Shown here: one piece after another, positions 1 through 6,819 of the stretch
Position numbering within the stretch: the first letter of the stretch is position 1
Layout: every line of letters begins with the position of its first letter
From: Rhodobacterales bacterium 34-62-10
GTDB taxonomy: Bacteria > Pseudomonadota > Alphaproteobacteria > Rhodobacterales > Rhodobacteraceae
NCBI GenBank assembly: GCA_002282555.1
Contig: NCJR01000039.1
Coordinates: 1-11,162 of the forward strand
Reading direction: 5' to 3'
Length of the DNA: 11,162 nucleotides
The notes under the pieces: generated by a model
Told to the model about the DNA's origin: nothing
Seen by the model: the letters and a program-made list of their open reading frames with translations, nothing else
Database searches by the model: none
Translations under genes and position numbers: made by a program

Positions 1-12
1 GGCCCCGCCGTT

Positions 13-1011
13 TCAATCGAGGCGGCGCAGGTCGGCCAAAAGGGATTTGGCCAATTTCACCCCATGCGCGACGCGGCGTGCTGGCATCGCGGGATGTTCG
101 ACGCGGATCAGCGTCTCGAAGCATATCATGAACGGCAGACAGAGAGTGGCTTCGACCTCATCCAGATTGCAGGCCGCGACAAAGGCATCATAAGTAGCTG
201 CATCGACGCCGAACCGTCTTGTGCCCGAAATGGTCACGCCGCGCCGCGATAGATGCGTCAGAAAGCGCGCCATGTCCTTGTAGATGGGGATGCGGCCCGA
301 TCCGCCAAGGTCGATCCCGCGCAACACCTTATCCGGGCCGACCATCAGGTTATTCGGATGGAAGTCGCCATGTCCGATTGCGGTTCGCCATGCCCCTGTC
401 GCCTCAAGGTTTCGGCCCAGTGTTTTCATGCGCCGTAGGACCCTTTGTTCAACCTCAAGCAATTCAGGGTGGGTCTGGGTGGCAAGTGCGGCCTGAGCGC
501 GGCTGAACCATTTCTTCCAGCCTGTGGGCGACGTTTCCAGAGTCGGTGCCTGATATCGCGCCAGCCAGGTTGTCGCTTCGGTAACCTGTGCGATCCGGTC
601 GGGCGGGGTCAGCCGCGTGATAAAGTCTAGCATCTGATGACCCTGTGCCCGCTGCACGACCAGTACCTCAGCCCCCGCGCCAAGCGTCATGGGCGCGGCG
701 ATCTGCGACTTGCCGCTGTTCATGTAAGTGGATGCGCGTTGCAATTCCTGCCATTCCCGCAAAAAAGATGCGGTTTCTTCGGGATGAAGAGAGACGCGAA
801 AGACGGCAGGCTTGTCCTTGAGCCACCCGGCGATGATCGCCCTGCGACCCGGAACAAGACGCAACATGTTTTCAATCTTGGCCCCGTTCAGCGCAGGATC
901 AGACGCCACGAGCGTTTGCAGGCGTGCCAGTGCTGTGGCGGCCTGTTCTGGGTATTGCTGGGCCCTAGGCGTCACGATGTCCATGTTGCGACCATGCGCA
1001 GGCACCTTCAT
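13..1011 (-). CDS. Phosphotransferase of the aminoglycoside phosphotransferase/choline kinase fold, substrate unknown
   Basis: Predicted cytoplasmic small-molecule kinase of 332 residues. The catalytic loop is clear: HGDFHPNNLM at residues 214-223 gives the HxDxxxxN pattern (H214, D216, N221). A following IDLGG at 233-237 supplies the metal-binding Asp (D234, the DFG position). YKDMARFL at 244-251 resembles the helix after the active site in this superfamily. The N-terminal lobe is divergent; AVFRVSLHPEE (69-79) may be the nucleotide-binding strand region. No signal peptide or membrane segment is seen. The gene is divergent from xseB, so it is not part of that operon. The start is uncertain: ATG at 1011 gives the longest form, an in-frame ATG at 984 would remove nine residues, and neither has a clear ribosome binding site. 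The fold call is firm; the substrate (choline, sugar, amino acid or other) cannot be told from sequence, and nothing suggests antibiotic resistance. Confidence 0.8.
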   Translation of the reverse strand: MKVPAHGRNMDIVTPRAQQYPEQAATALARLQTLVASDPALNGAKIENMLRLVPGRRAIIAGWLKDKPAVFRVSLHPEETASFLREWQELQRASTYMNSGKSQIAAPMTLGAGAEVLVVQRAQGHQMLDFITRLTPPDRIAQVTEATTWLARYQAPTLETSPTGWKKWFSRAQAALATQTHPELLEVEQRVLRRMKTLGRNLEATGAWRTAIGHGDFHPNNLMVGPDKVLRGIDLGGSGRIPIYKDMARFLTHLSRRGVTISGTRRFGVDAATYDAFVAACNLDEVEATLCLPFMICFETLIRVEHPAMPARRVAHGVKLAKSLLADLRRLD

Positions 1012-1048
1012 GTGGTCAATGGCTCTGGTGACCCGATTGGCTGACCTG

Positions 1049-1077
1049 TTGAACCTTGGTTCGTGCGCGGCTATGGT
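1049..1077 (+). promoter_or_regulatory. Putative sigma-70 promoter of xseB-ispA-dxs
   Basis: TTGAAC at 1049-1054 and TATGGT at 1072-1077 are separated by exactly 17 bp. Each box matches four of six consensus bases. Transcription would begin near 1084, leaving a leader of about 20 nt that contains the xseB ribosome binding site. This is inferred from pattern and position only. Confidence 0.4.
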
Positions 1078-1094
1078 CGCAACACCCTATCGCA

Positions 1095-1100
1095 AGAGGA
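1095..1100 (+). promoter_or_regulatory. Ribosome binding site deciding the xseB start
   Basis: AGAGGA ends 4 nt before ATG 1105. It supports that start over an upstream in-frame GTG at 1063, which lies before the proposed promoter's transcription start and would add 14 residues with no family similarity. Confidence 0.6.
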
Positions 1101-1104
1101 CGGC

Positions 1105-1347
1105 ATGACCGACAGGCCCGTATCTGAAATGAGCTTCGAGGAAGCGATGAAAGAACTGGAGACCGTTGTTGGCCAGTTGGAGCGGGGCGATGCCGCTCTT
1201 GAGCAGTCTATCAACCTTTACCAGCGCGGTGCCGAATTGAAAAAGCGCTGTGAGGCCAAGCTCAAGGAAGCTGAAGAAAAGGTTGCCTCGATCACGCTGG
1301 ATGGCGAAGGCCAGCCGGTGGCCGTGAAGCCCGTCGAAGGTCTGTAA
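1105..1347 (+). CDS. xseB: Exodeoxyribonuclease VII small subunit
   Basis: Small subunit of exonuclease VII (EC 3.1.11.6), a cytoplasmic nuclease degrading single-stranded DNA from both ends into short oligonucleotides; several XseB copies bind one catalytic XseA. The 80 residues fit the family's usual length. The family pattern is visible: MSFEEAMKELETVVGQLERG at 9-28, then ALEQSINLYQRG (31-42) and the charged helix around CEAKLKEAEEKV (49-60). It is almost entirely helical and has no catalytic residues of its own. Start ATG 1105 is chosen for its ribosome binding site and because homologues begin a few residues before the SFEEA motif. The TAA stop is followed immediately by the ispA GTG, so the two genes are very likely co-translated. 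The xseB-ispA-dxs order is common in proteobacteria. xseA is not in the window. Confidence 0.95.
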   Translation: MTDRPVSEMSFEEAMKELETVVGQLERGDAALEQSINLYQRGAELKKRCEAKLKEAEEKVASITLDGEGQPVAVKPVEGL

Positions 1348-2214
1348 GTGTTCCGTGCCAGACTGGATGAGGTGGCGTCAGAGGTGCAGGCGCATCTGGA
1401 TGATGTGATGTCCTCGCTGAAAGGACCGATTGCCGAGGCGATGCGCTATACCTGTCAGGGCGGCAAAAGGTTGCGCGCGTTTCTGGTCATGGAAGGCGCG
1501 CGTTTGCACGGTGTCGAACCGCGCCAAGCGATCTGGCCAGCGGCAGCGATCGAGATGATCCATGCCTACAGCCTTGTGCATGACGACCTGCCCTGCATGG
1601 ATGACGATGATCTGCGCCGTGGCCGCCCCACCGTTCATGTGAAATGGGATGAGGGCACGGCGGTTCTGACGGGGGACGCGCTGCAAACGCTTGCGTTCGA
1701 ATGTCTTGCGCGGGCCGACTGCCACCCGGATGCAGGCGTGCGGGCCGATCTGGTCCTGACCATGGCGCAGGCGGCTGGCGCGCAGGGCATGGTTTTGGGG
1801 CAAGCGCTGGATATCGCGGCCGAGACCGCCACCAACCCCTTGACGCTGGATCAGATCATCGCCCTGCAGGACGGCAAGACGGGTGCCTTGATCCGCTGGT
1901 CCGCCATGGCCGGCCCCGTGATGGCGCGCGCCGACACTACCCCACTGCGGCAGTATGCGCAGGCGCTTGGGCTTGCCTTCCAGATCGCCGACGACATCCT
2001 TGACGTGACCGGCGATGAAAGCACCGCTGGCAAACGTTTGAACAAGGACGCGGAGGCGGGCAAGGCAACCTTTGTCTCGCTTCTGGGTTTGGTTGGCGCA
2101 CAGGAGCGGGCGCGGGCGCTGGTGAATGAAGCGATAGATGCGCTTGCCCCCTACGGTTCCGACGCGGAAAACTTGCGGGATGCGGCGCGCTTCGTTATCT
2201 CGCGCGACAGCTAA
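1348..2214 (+). CDS. ispA: (2E,6E)-farnesyl diphosphate synthase (short-chain polyprenyl synthase)
   Basis: Condenses dimethylallyl and then geranyl diphosphate with isopentenyl diphosphate to give farnesyl diphosphate (EC 2.5.1.1/2.5.1.10), the precursor of quinone side chains, undecaprenol and carotenoids. The 288 residues are close to the usual ~295-300. Motifs in order: GGKRLR (38-43); the first Asp-rich motif DDLPCMD (79-85), with the two-residue insertion between the aspartates typical of bacterial farnesyl diphosphate synthases; KTG (177-179); and the second Asp-rich motif DDILD (215-219). All Mg-diphosphate aspartates are present. The start is GTG 1348, directly abutting the xseB stop, with GAAGG (1336-1340) inside xseB as ribosome binding site. 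Geranylgeranyl diphosphate synthase is the main alternative, but the xseB/dxs context and the first-motif insertion favour IspA. Confidence 0.93.
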   Translation: MFRARLDEVASEVQAHLDDVMSSLKGPIAEAMRYTCQGGKRLRAFLVMEGARLHGVEPRQAIWPAAAIEMIHAYSLVHDDLPCMDDDDLRRGRPTVHVKWDEGTAVLTGDALQTLAFECLARADCHPDAGVRADLVLTMAQAAGAQGMVLGQALDIAAETATNPLTLDQIIALQDGKTGALIRWSAMAGPVMARADTTPLRQYAQALGLAFQIADDILDVTGDESTAGKRLNKDAEAGKATFVSLLGLVGAQERARALVNEAIDALAPYGSDAENLRDAARFVISRDS

Positions 2215-2221
2215 GACGATA

Positions 2222-2236
2222 CGCCCCCGGAGGGGT
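2222..2236 (+). promoter_or_regulatory. dxs ribosome binding site inside a short GC hairpin
   Basis: The Shine-Dalgarno region GGAGGGG (2229-2235) precedes ATG 2242. CCCC at 2224-2227 can pair with GGGG at 2232-2235 around a CGGA loop, plus one G-U pair outside, so the ribosome binding site can be partly masked. The stem is only 4-5 bp; this is a possibility rather than a demonstrated switch. Confidence 0.4.
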
Positions 2237-2241
2237 CACTG

Positions 2242-4167
2242 ATGACTGACCGACCCAAGACCCCGCTTCTGGACAAGGTCCAGACCCCGGCCGACCTCAA
2301 GCGGTTTTCCGATGCCGAGTTGCGACAGCTTGCAGATGAATTGCGAGCCGAGACGGTTTCAGCGGTGTCTGTGACAGGCGGCCATCTGGGTGCCGGGTTG
2401 GGTGTCGTTGAACTGACCGTCGCACTTCATGCAGTCTTCGACACGCCGCGCGACAAGCTGATCTGGGACGTGGGGCACCAATGCTATCCCCACAAGATCC
2501 TGACCGGGCGGCGTGACCGCATCCGCACCTTGCGACAGAAGGACGGGTTGAGCGGTTTCACCAAACGCAGCGAATCTCCCTATGATCCCTTTGGGGCGGC
2601 GCATAGCTCTACCTCGATCAGTGCTGCACTTGGGTTTTCGGTGGCGCGCGATCTGGGCGGCAGTATCGAGAGCGGTCTGGGCGATGCGATTGCCGTGATC
2701 GGTGACGGTTCGATGTCGGCAGGCATGGCGTTTGAAGCGATGAACAACGCAGGCCATCTGCAAAAGCGTCTTTTCGTGATCCTGAACGATAACGAGATGT
2801 CGATTGCCCCGCCTGTCGGCGCTCTCTCGTCCTATCTCAGCCGTCTTTATGCCGGAGATCCGTTTCAGGAATTCAAGGCCGCGGCCAAGGGCGCGGTCAG
2901 CCTGCTGCCGCCGCCGTTCCGGGATGGGGCGAAGCGCGCAAAAGACCTGCTCAAAGGTTTCGCGGTCGGCGGCACTTTGTTCGAGGCGCTGGGCTTTTCC
3001 TATGTCGGGCCTATCGATGGCCATGATCTTGACCAGTTGTTGCCCGTGCTGCGCACCGTCAAGGCGCGTGCGACCGGGCCGATGCTGATCCATGTGATAA
3101 CCAAGAAAGGCAAAGGATATGCGCCCGCCGAAGCTGCCCGCGACAAGGGACACGCTACAGCAAAATTCGATGTATTGACGGGTATTCAAAAAAAGACGCC
3201 GTCAAATGCGCCCAGCTATACCTCGGTCTTTGCCCGCGCCTTGCTGGATGAAGCGTCGCGCGACAGCCGGATCTGTGCGGTCACAGCGGCCATGCCTGAC
3301 GGTACCGGGTTGAACCTGTTCGCGGAACGCTACCCTTCGCGCTGCTTTGATGTGGGCATCGCGGAACAGCACGGTGTGACATTCTCGGCGGCATTGGCGG
3401 CGGGCGGAATGCGGCCGTTCTGCGCGATGTATTCGACGTTTCTGCAACGCGGTTACGATCAGGTTGTGCATGACGTGGCGATCCAACGCCTGCCGGTGCG
3501 CTTTGCCATTGACCGTGCCGGTCTGGTGGGGGCGGACGGTGCGACACATGCCGGTGCCTTTGACGTGGCCTTCCTTGCCAACCTGCCCGGTTTTGTCGTG
3601 ATGGCTGCGGCTGATGAGGCGGAACTGGTTCATATGGTGGCGACTGCCGCCGCGCATGATGATGGTCCGATCGCCTTCCGCTTTCCGCGCGGTGATGGTA
3701 CGGGCGTCACCATGCCTGAACGCGGCGCGCCGTTGGAAATCGGCAAGGGCCGTATGATCCAGCAGGGAAAGCGCGTGGCGATCCTGTCCTTCGGCACTCG
3801 CTTGTCCGAAGTAATGACCGCCTGCGAAGGATTGGCTGCGCGCGGCATCACGCCCACCGTGGCCGATGCCCGGTTCGCCAAGCCGCTGGACCGCGACCTG
3901 ATCCTGCAATTGGCGGCGAACCACGAGGCATTGATCACCATCGAGGAAGGTGCCGTGGGTGGCTTCGGCAGCCACGTGGCACAGCTTTTGTCGGATGAGG
4001 GGGTTTTCGACAGGGGCCTGCGCTTCCGGACGATGGTTTTGCCGGATACCTTCATCGACCACTCCAGCCCCGAGGATATGTATGCCACGGCCGGGCTGAA
4101 TGCCGCCGATATCGAGACAAAAGTCCTTCAGGTTCTGGGTGTCGAGGTGTTGGCGCGGCGGGTTTGA
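2242..4167 (+). CDS. dxs: 1-deoxy-D-xylulose-5-phosphate synthase
   Basis: Thiamine diphosphate enzyme joining pyruvate and glyceraldehyde 3-phosphate, with loss of CO2, into 1-deoxy-D-xylulose 5-phosphate (EC 2.2.1.7). This is the first and often rate-setting step of the MEP pathway, which feeds IspA upstream. At 641 residues it is full length (family ~620-640). Visible elements: GGHLGAGLG (46-54) with the active-site His48; [10 protein letters not shown] (76-85); the thiamine diphosphate/Mg motif [16 protein letters not shown] (154-169), followed by LNDNEMSI (181-188); the catalytic Glu375 in VGIAEQHG (371-378); and [15 protein letters not shown] (424-438) in the pyrimidine-binding domain. 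The last ~140 residues form the C-terminal transketolase-like domain. ATG 2242 follows a strong GGAGG. The 27-nt gap after ispA suggests one transcript. The gene ends in a small inverted repeat shared with the convergent ExoD gene. Confidence 0.97.
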   Translation: MTDRPKTPLLDKVQTPADLKRFSDAELRQLADELRAETVSAVSVTGGHLGAGLGVVELTVALHAVFDTPRDKLIWDVGHQCYPHKILTGRRDRIRTLRQKDGLSGFTKRSESPYDPFGAAHSSTSISAALGFSVARDLGGSIESGLGDAIAVIGDGSMSAGMAFEAMNNAGHLQKRLFVILNDNEMSIAPPVGALSSYLSRLYAGDPFQEFKAAAKGAVSLLPPPFRDGAKRAKDLLKGFAVGGTLFEALGFSYVGPIDGHDLDQLLPVLRTVKARATGPMLIHVITKKGKGYAPAEAARDKGHATAKFDVLTGIQKKTPSNAPSYTSVFARALLDEASRDSRICAVTAAMPDGTGLNLFAERYPSRCFDVGIAEQHGVTFSAALAAGGMRPFCAMYSTFLQRGYDQVVHDVAIQRLPVRFAIDRAGLVGADGATHAGAFDVAFLANLPGFVVMAAADEAELVHMVATAAAHDDGPIAFRFPRGDGTGVTMPERGAPLEIGKGRMIQQGKRVAILSFGTRLSEVMTACEGLAARGITPTVADARFAKPLDRDLILQLAANHEALITIEEGAVGGFGSHVAQLLSDEGVFDRGLRFRTMVLPDTFIDHSSPEDMYATAGLNAADIETKVLQVLGVEVLARRV

Positions 4168-4178
4168 ACCCGTTCAAA
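4163..4178. repeat. Inverted repeat spanning both convergent stop codons
   Basis: TTTGAAC (4163-4169) and GTTCAAA (4172-4178) are perfect 7-base arms separated by CC. The dxs stop TGA (4165-4167) lies in the left arm and the ExoD-family gene stop (TCA on the plus strand, 4174-4176) lies at the mirror position in the right arm. It may act as a weak bidirectional end-of-transcript structure; the stem is AT-rich and there is no U-tract of note. Confidence 0.4.
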
Positions 4179-4806
4179 GGATCCCTGCGACCGCGAAACT
4201 GACCCCTGTCACCAGCAGCCCCAGATAGACATAGCCTAACAGAACAAACACACCATCCTTGAGGGTCTGTCCGGCTGCCAGCAGCGACATTCCCACTGCG
4301 CTGAGTGTTGTCGAGAAAGGCACCAATGACAGCGGCGGCCAAGTCAGCGCAACCACGATGATCACCGTATAGGCCAGTGAGGAGATCGGCCATTGCGTCA
4401 GGATCACCCAACGCCCGCTGCGATGGCGGTCGATCCAGGCCGCCGGGCGCACTAGTGTATCCAACGCGCGGCGCAGTTTGTCAGCTGATATCCTGCGCCG
4501 CGTCAAGAAGTCTGGCAACCAGAGGTGGTGCCGACCGATGATGGCTTGCCCTGCAATCAACAGGATCACGATCGTGATCAGCGACGGCAGAAACGGAACC
4601 GCTGACAGTGGCGAGACCATCAAAAGGCCGATGACCAGCAATGTCGCGGCAAAAGATCGCTGTCCGATCCGTGTAAGAATATCGCCCAGCGACACCGCCT
4701 CCTCGTGATCATGGGGGCGGATGGACGCAAGCAACGCTGTCAGCGATAGCGGAAGCTCGGATACAGTATCATCAGGTGCTGGCGTAAGGGGTGAAAGCGA
4801 GTTCAC
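4174..4806 (-). CDS. exoD: ExoD-family membrane protein
   Basis: Integral inner-membrane protein of 210 residues, matching the ExoD (exopolysaccharide synthesis) family in length and layout. A soluble N-terminus (1-50) contains a conserved-looking SLGDILTRIGQRSFAATLL stretch (39-57). Hydrophobic segments follow at about 52-68, 72-89, 141-157, 162-180 and 186-207. The polar segment between the first and second halves holds GRHHLWLP (91-98) and RRRISADKLRRA (103-114), typical of this family. The molecular function of ExoD proteins is not settled; in rhizobia exoD affects exopolysaccharide and alkali tolerance. The GTG start overlaps the TGA of the upstream dehydrogenase-like gene by 4 nt and has GAGGA 6 nt before it, so the pair is very likely translationally coupled. 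The symbol reflects family membership, not proven orthology. Confidence 0.8.
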   Translation of the reverse strand: MNSLSPLTPAPDDTVSELPLSLTALLASIRPHDHEEAVSLGDILTRIGQRSFAATLLVIGLLMVSPLSAVPFLPSLITIVILLIAGQAIIGRHHLWLPDFLTRRRISADKLRRALDTLVRPAAWIDRHRSGRWVILTQWPISSLAYTVIIVVALTWPPLSLVPFSTTLSAVGMSLLAAGQTLKDGVFVLLGYVYLGLLVTGVSFAVAGIL

Positions 4807-5660
4807 GCTGTTTCCTCGGCGAGAAGGGCCCGCAGGCCATGGCGATAATCAGGATGTATCAGTGTCACACCAAGTTCAGACTTGATCCGCTCGTTTCGCA
4901 CTCGTTTGCTTTCCGCATAAAAACTGCGTGCCATCGGGGTCAGATCCGCTTGGTCAAAGGGTACTTCGGGTGGCAGTGGCAGCCCCAGCAGTTCGGCGGC
5001 ATAGCCGATCACGTCTTGGGGTGGTGCTGGATCGTCATCACACAGATTATAGGCGCGCCCTGGATTGGGGTGGTTGATCGACGCTTCCAGTACCTGCGCG
5101 ATGTCATCCACGTGGATCCGGCTGAAAACCTGACCGGGCTTGATGATCCGTCGCGCCGTGCCGTTGCGAACCTTTTCGAACGGTCCACGACCGGGGCCGT
5201 AAATTCCGGCAAGGCGGAAAATATGCAGGGGCAGACCGGGAATGGATTGCCACGCCGCCTCCGCCTCCAGCCGCATCTGTCCGCGACGCGTGGATGGGGT
5301 GAGCGGCGTATCTTCATCCACCCAATCACCATCATGATCGCCGTAAACGCCTGTTGTGGACAGATAGCCGACCCACGCCAAGCGCGGCGCGGCACGCGCG
5401 ATCTGATCCCGCAGCAGTGAAAGAACCGGATCACCCTCAGCCTCGGGTCCGGCAGAACTCAGGATGTGAGACGCCTTCAAGATAGCCCCGCGCAGATCAC
5501 CATTCGGCCACAGAATCGGGGTTACCCCTTCGGCTTTCAAAGCGCGGGCCTTGTCTGGGTTGCGCGTGGTGCCCAGCACGGTCCAGCCCTGCGGAATCAA
5601 CCGCCGTGCCAGCGACCGCGCGGAATAGCCATGTCCAAAGGATAAAAGTGTTTTTTCCAT
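4803..5660 (-). CDS. Atypical SDR-family NAD(P)-binding protein (NAD-dependent epimerase/dehydratase-like)
   Basis: Cytoplasmic Rossmann-fold protein of 285 residues; substrate unknown. The nucleotide-binding turn is at the N-terminus as FGHGYSARSLA (8-18), a variant of GxxGxxG typical of the YeeZ-like atypical SDR group. STTGVYGDHDGDWVDEDTP (101-119) holds the Ser/Thr and Tyr around the active site. RLAGIYGPGR (149-158) and FSRIHVDDIA (179-188) are standard extended/atypical SDR motifs. A classical YxxxK is not evident: the corresponding stretch reads TRRGQMRLEAE (124-134), so normal dehydrogenase chemistry is doubtful. ATG 5660 is chosen because the first beta strand begins immediately after it; further in-frame starts upstream (ATG 5684 and beyond) run into the paa promoter region and lack family similarity. 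No clear ribosome binding site is seen. It is coupled to the downstream ExoD-family gene by a 4-nt overlap and is divergent from paaA. Confidence 0.8.
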   Translation of the reverse strand: MEKTLLSFGHGYSARSLARRLIPQGWTVLGTTRNPDKARALKAEGVTPILWPNGDLRGAILKASHILSSAGPEAEGDPVLSLLRDQIARAAPRLAWVGYLSTTGVYGDHDGDWVDEDTPLTPSTRRGQMRLEAEAAWQSIPGLPLHIFRLAGIYGPGRGPFEKVRNGTARRIIKPGQVFSRIHVDDIAQVLEASINHPNPGRAYNLCDDDPAPPQDVIGYAAELLGLPLPPEVPFDQADLTPMARSFYAESKRVRNERIKSELGVTLIHPDYRHGLRALLAEETA

Positions 5661-5697
5661 GCGCGATAGATGTGTCTGCCTCATGCGGAAAGCAAGT

Positions 5698-5733
5698 GTT
5701 ACAAAAAATGCTTTGAGATTCCTTTTTTGTAAC
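5698..5733. promoter_or_regulatory. Perfect 11-bp inverted repeat, probable paa operator
   Basis: GTTACAAAAAA (5698-5708) and TTTTTTGTAAC (5723-5733) are exact reverse complements separated by 14 nt, with arm centres 25 bp apart. The right arm lies wholly between the -35 and -10 boxes of the proposed paaA promoter; the left arm lies upstream of the -35. This is the layout expected of a repressor operator. Phenylacetate operons elsewhere are repressed by PaaX (GntR-like) or PaaR (TetR-like), relieved by phenylacetyl-CoA. Which regulator acts here cannot be told, and none is encoded in the window. The site may also affect the divergent SDR gene. Confidence 0.6.
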
Positions 5734-5740
5734 TTATAAC
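5713..5740 (+). promoter_or_regulatory. Putative sigma-70 promoter of paaABCDE
   Basis: TTGAGA (5713-5718, five of six consensus bases) and TATAAC (5735-5740, five of six) are 16 bp apart. Transcription would start near 5747, about 20 nt before the paaA ATG. The region 5698-5745 is distinctly AT-rich against its GC-rich surroundings. Confidence 0.6.
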
Positions 5741-5753
5741 ATGTGAAGCGAAC

Positions 5754-5758
5754 GGAGG
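5754..5758 (+). promoter_or_regulatory. paaA ribosome binding site
   Basis: GGAGG ends 8 nt before ATG 5767. It supports that start over the in-frame GTG at 5743, which lies upstream of the ribosome binding site and of the predicted transcription start. Confidence 0.7.
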
Positions 5759-5766
5759 AGCCTTCC

Positions 5767-6750
5767 ATGTATTCACAAGGACTGATCGGAGCCGACAACC
5801 GGACCGAGGAAACGCCGGAATTCCTGGCCCGCTTTCAAAAGCGCATCGACGCCGAGGAAAAGATCGAACCCAAGGACGAGATGCCCGAAGGCTATCGCCG
5901 GACGCTGGTCCGTCAGATCGGCCAGCACGCCCATTCCGAGATCGTGGGGATGCTGCCCGAAGGCAATTGGATCACCCGTGCGCCCAGCCTGCGGCGCAAG
6001 GCGGCGCTGCTGGCCAAGGTACAGGATGAAGGTGGGCACGGCCTCTACCTCTACTCGGCCGCCGAGACGCTTGGCGTCAGCCGCGAGGAAATGACCGAGG
6101 AACTGCTGTCGGGCAAGGCCAAGTATTCGTCGATCTTCAATTACCCGACCCTGAGCTGGGCGGATATGGGCACGATCGGCTGGCTGGTCGATGGCGCGGC
6201 GATCATGAACCAGATCCCGCTCTGCCGTTGTTCCTTTGGCCCCTATGCCCGCGCGATGATCCGCGTCTGCAAGGAAGAGAGCTTTCACCAGCGTCAAGGT
6301 TACGAAATCGTGATGACGCTGGCGCAGGGCACGCCCGAACAAAAGGTGATGGCGCAGGACAGCCTGAACCGTTGGTGGTGGCCATCGCTGATGATGTTCG
6401 GTCCGCATGATGCGGACAGTCAGCATTCGGATCAGTCGATGGCATGGAAGATCAAACGCTTCACCAATGACGAGTTGCGCCAGAAATTCATCGACGCCAC
6501 TGTGCCGCAGGCGGAATACCTTGGCCTGACGATCCCGGATCCAGACCTGACATGGAACGAGGAAAAGGGCGGCTACGATCACGGCCCCATCGATTGGGAC
6601 GAGTTCTGGCGCGTGGTCAAAGGTCATGGCCCGATGGCCAAGGACCGGATCAAAGCGCGCAAGAAAGCCTGGGACGATGGCGCTTGGGTGCGCGAGGCGG
6701 CCCTTGCCCATGCCGAGAAGCGCCGCGCGCGCAAGATCGCAGCCGAGTAA
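5767..6750 (+). CDS. paaA: 1,2-phenylacetyl-CoA epoxidase, catalytic subunit A
   Basis: Catalytic diiron subunit of the ring-1,2-phenylacetyl-CoA epoxidase (EC 1.14.13.149), which uses O2 and electrons from PaaE to convert phenylacetyl-CoA to its 1,2-epoxide, the first committed ring-activating step of aerobic phenylacetate degradation. The 327 residues fit the family (~310-330). Probable iron ligands are visible: E58 in HSEIVG (56-61), the pair E88-x-x-H91 in VQDEGGH (85-91), and E171-x-x-H174 in KEESFH (169-174), making a four-helix ferritin-like diiron site. [16 protein letters not shown], in the middle of the chain, is also typical. The protein should form a heterodimer with PaaC. It is first in the paaABCDE cluster and is followed by a strong hairpin before paaB. 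Confidence 0.97.
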   Translation: MYSQGLIGADNRTEETPEFLARFQKRIDAEEKIEPKDEMPEGYRRTLVRQIGQHAHSEIVGMLPEGNWITRAPSLRRKAALLAKVQDEGGHGLYLYSAAETLGVSREEMTEELLSGKAKYSSIFNYPTLSWADMGTIGWLVDGAAIMNQIPLCRCSFGPYARAMIRVCKEESFHQRQGYEIVMTLAQGTPEQKVMAQDSLNRWWWPSLMMFGPHDADSQHSDQSMAWKIKRFTNDELRQKFIDATVPQAEYLGLTIPDPDLTWNEEKGGYDHGPIDWDEFWRVVKGHGPMAKDRIKARKKAWDDGAWVREAALAHAEKRRARKIAAE

Positions 6751-6762
6751 ACACCGGACAGG

Positions 6763-6781
6763 CCGGGGGCGCTGCCCCCGG
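6763..6781 (+). terminator. Strong GC stem-loop between paaA and paaB
   Basis: CCGGGGGC (6763-6770) pairs perfectly with GCCCCCGG (6774-6781) around a GCT loop. A second ACCCCCGG follows at 6782-6789 and can compete for the same left arm, and GTATTTT comes at 6791-6797. It resembles a rho-independent terminator with a poor U-tract, but its place inside the operon makes partial termination or an mRNA-stabilising/processing structure more likely than a full stop. A very similar element is, as I recall, frequent between genes in Rhodobacteraceae. Confidence 0.55.
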
Positions 6782-6807
6782 ACCCCCGGAGTATTTTCAG
6801 AACAATG

Positions 6808-6814
6808 AAGGAGA
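6808..6814 (+). promoter_or_regulatory. paaB ribosome binding site
   Basis: AAGGAGA ends 5 nt before ATG 6820. An in-frame ATG at 6805 immediately upstream would place the ribosome binding site inside the gene, so 6820 is preferred. Confidence 0.7.
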
Positions 6815-6819
6815 AGGCG

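Noticed and set aside
3202..4062. Minus-strand open frame of 286 codons opposite dxs
   Set aside because: It lies entirely inside dxs, whose protein is clearly full length. Its composition is unlike a folded protein and it shows no motif. The similar frame at 2359-3189 was rejected for the same reason.
4564..4579. Perfect 16-bp palindrome GATCACGATCGTGATC
   Set aside because: It lies inside the ExoD-family gene and simply encodes alternating Ile/Thr/Val in a membrane segment (ATC ACG ATC GTG ATC). One such palindrome in 11 kb is not far from chance, and no regulatory context is visible.
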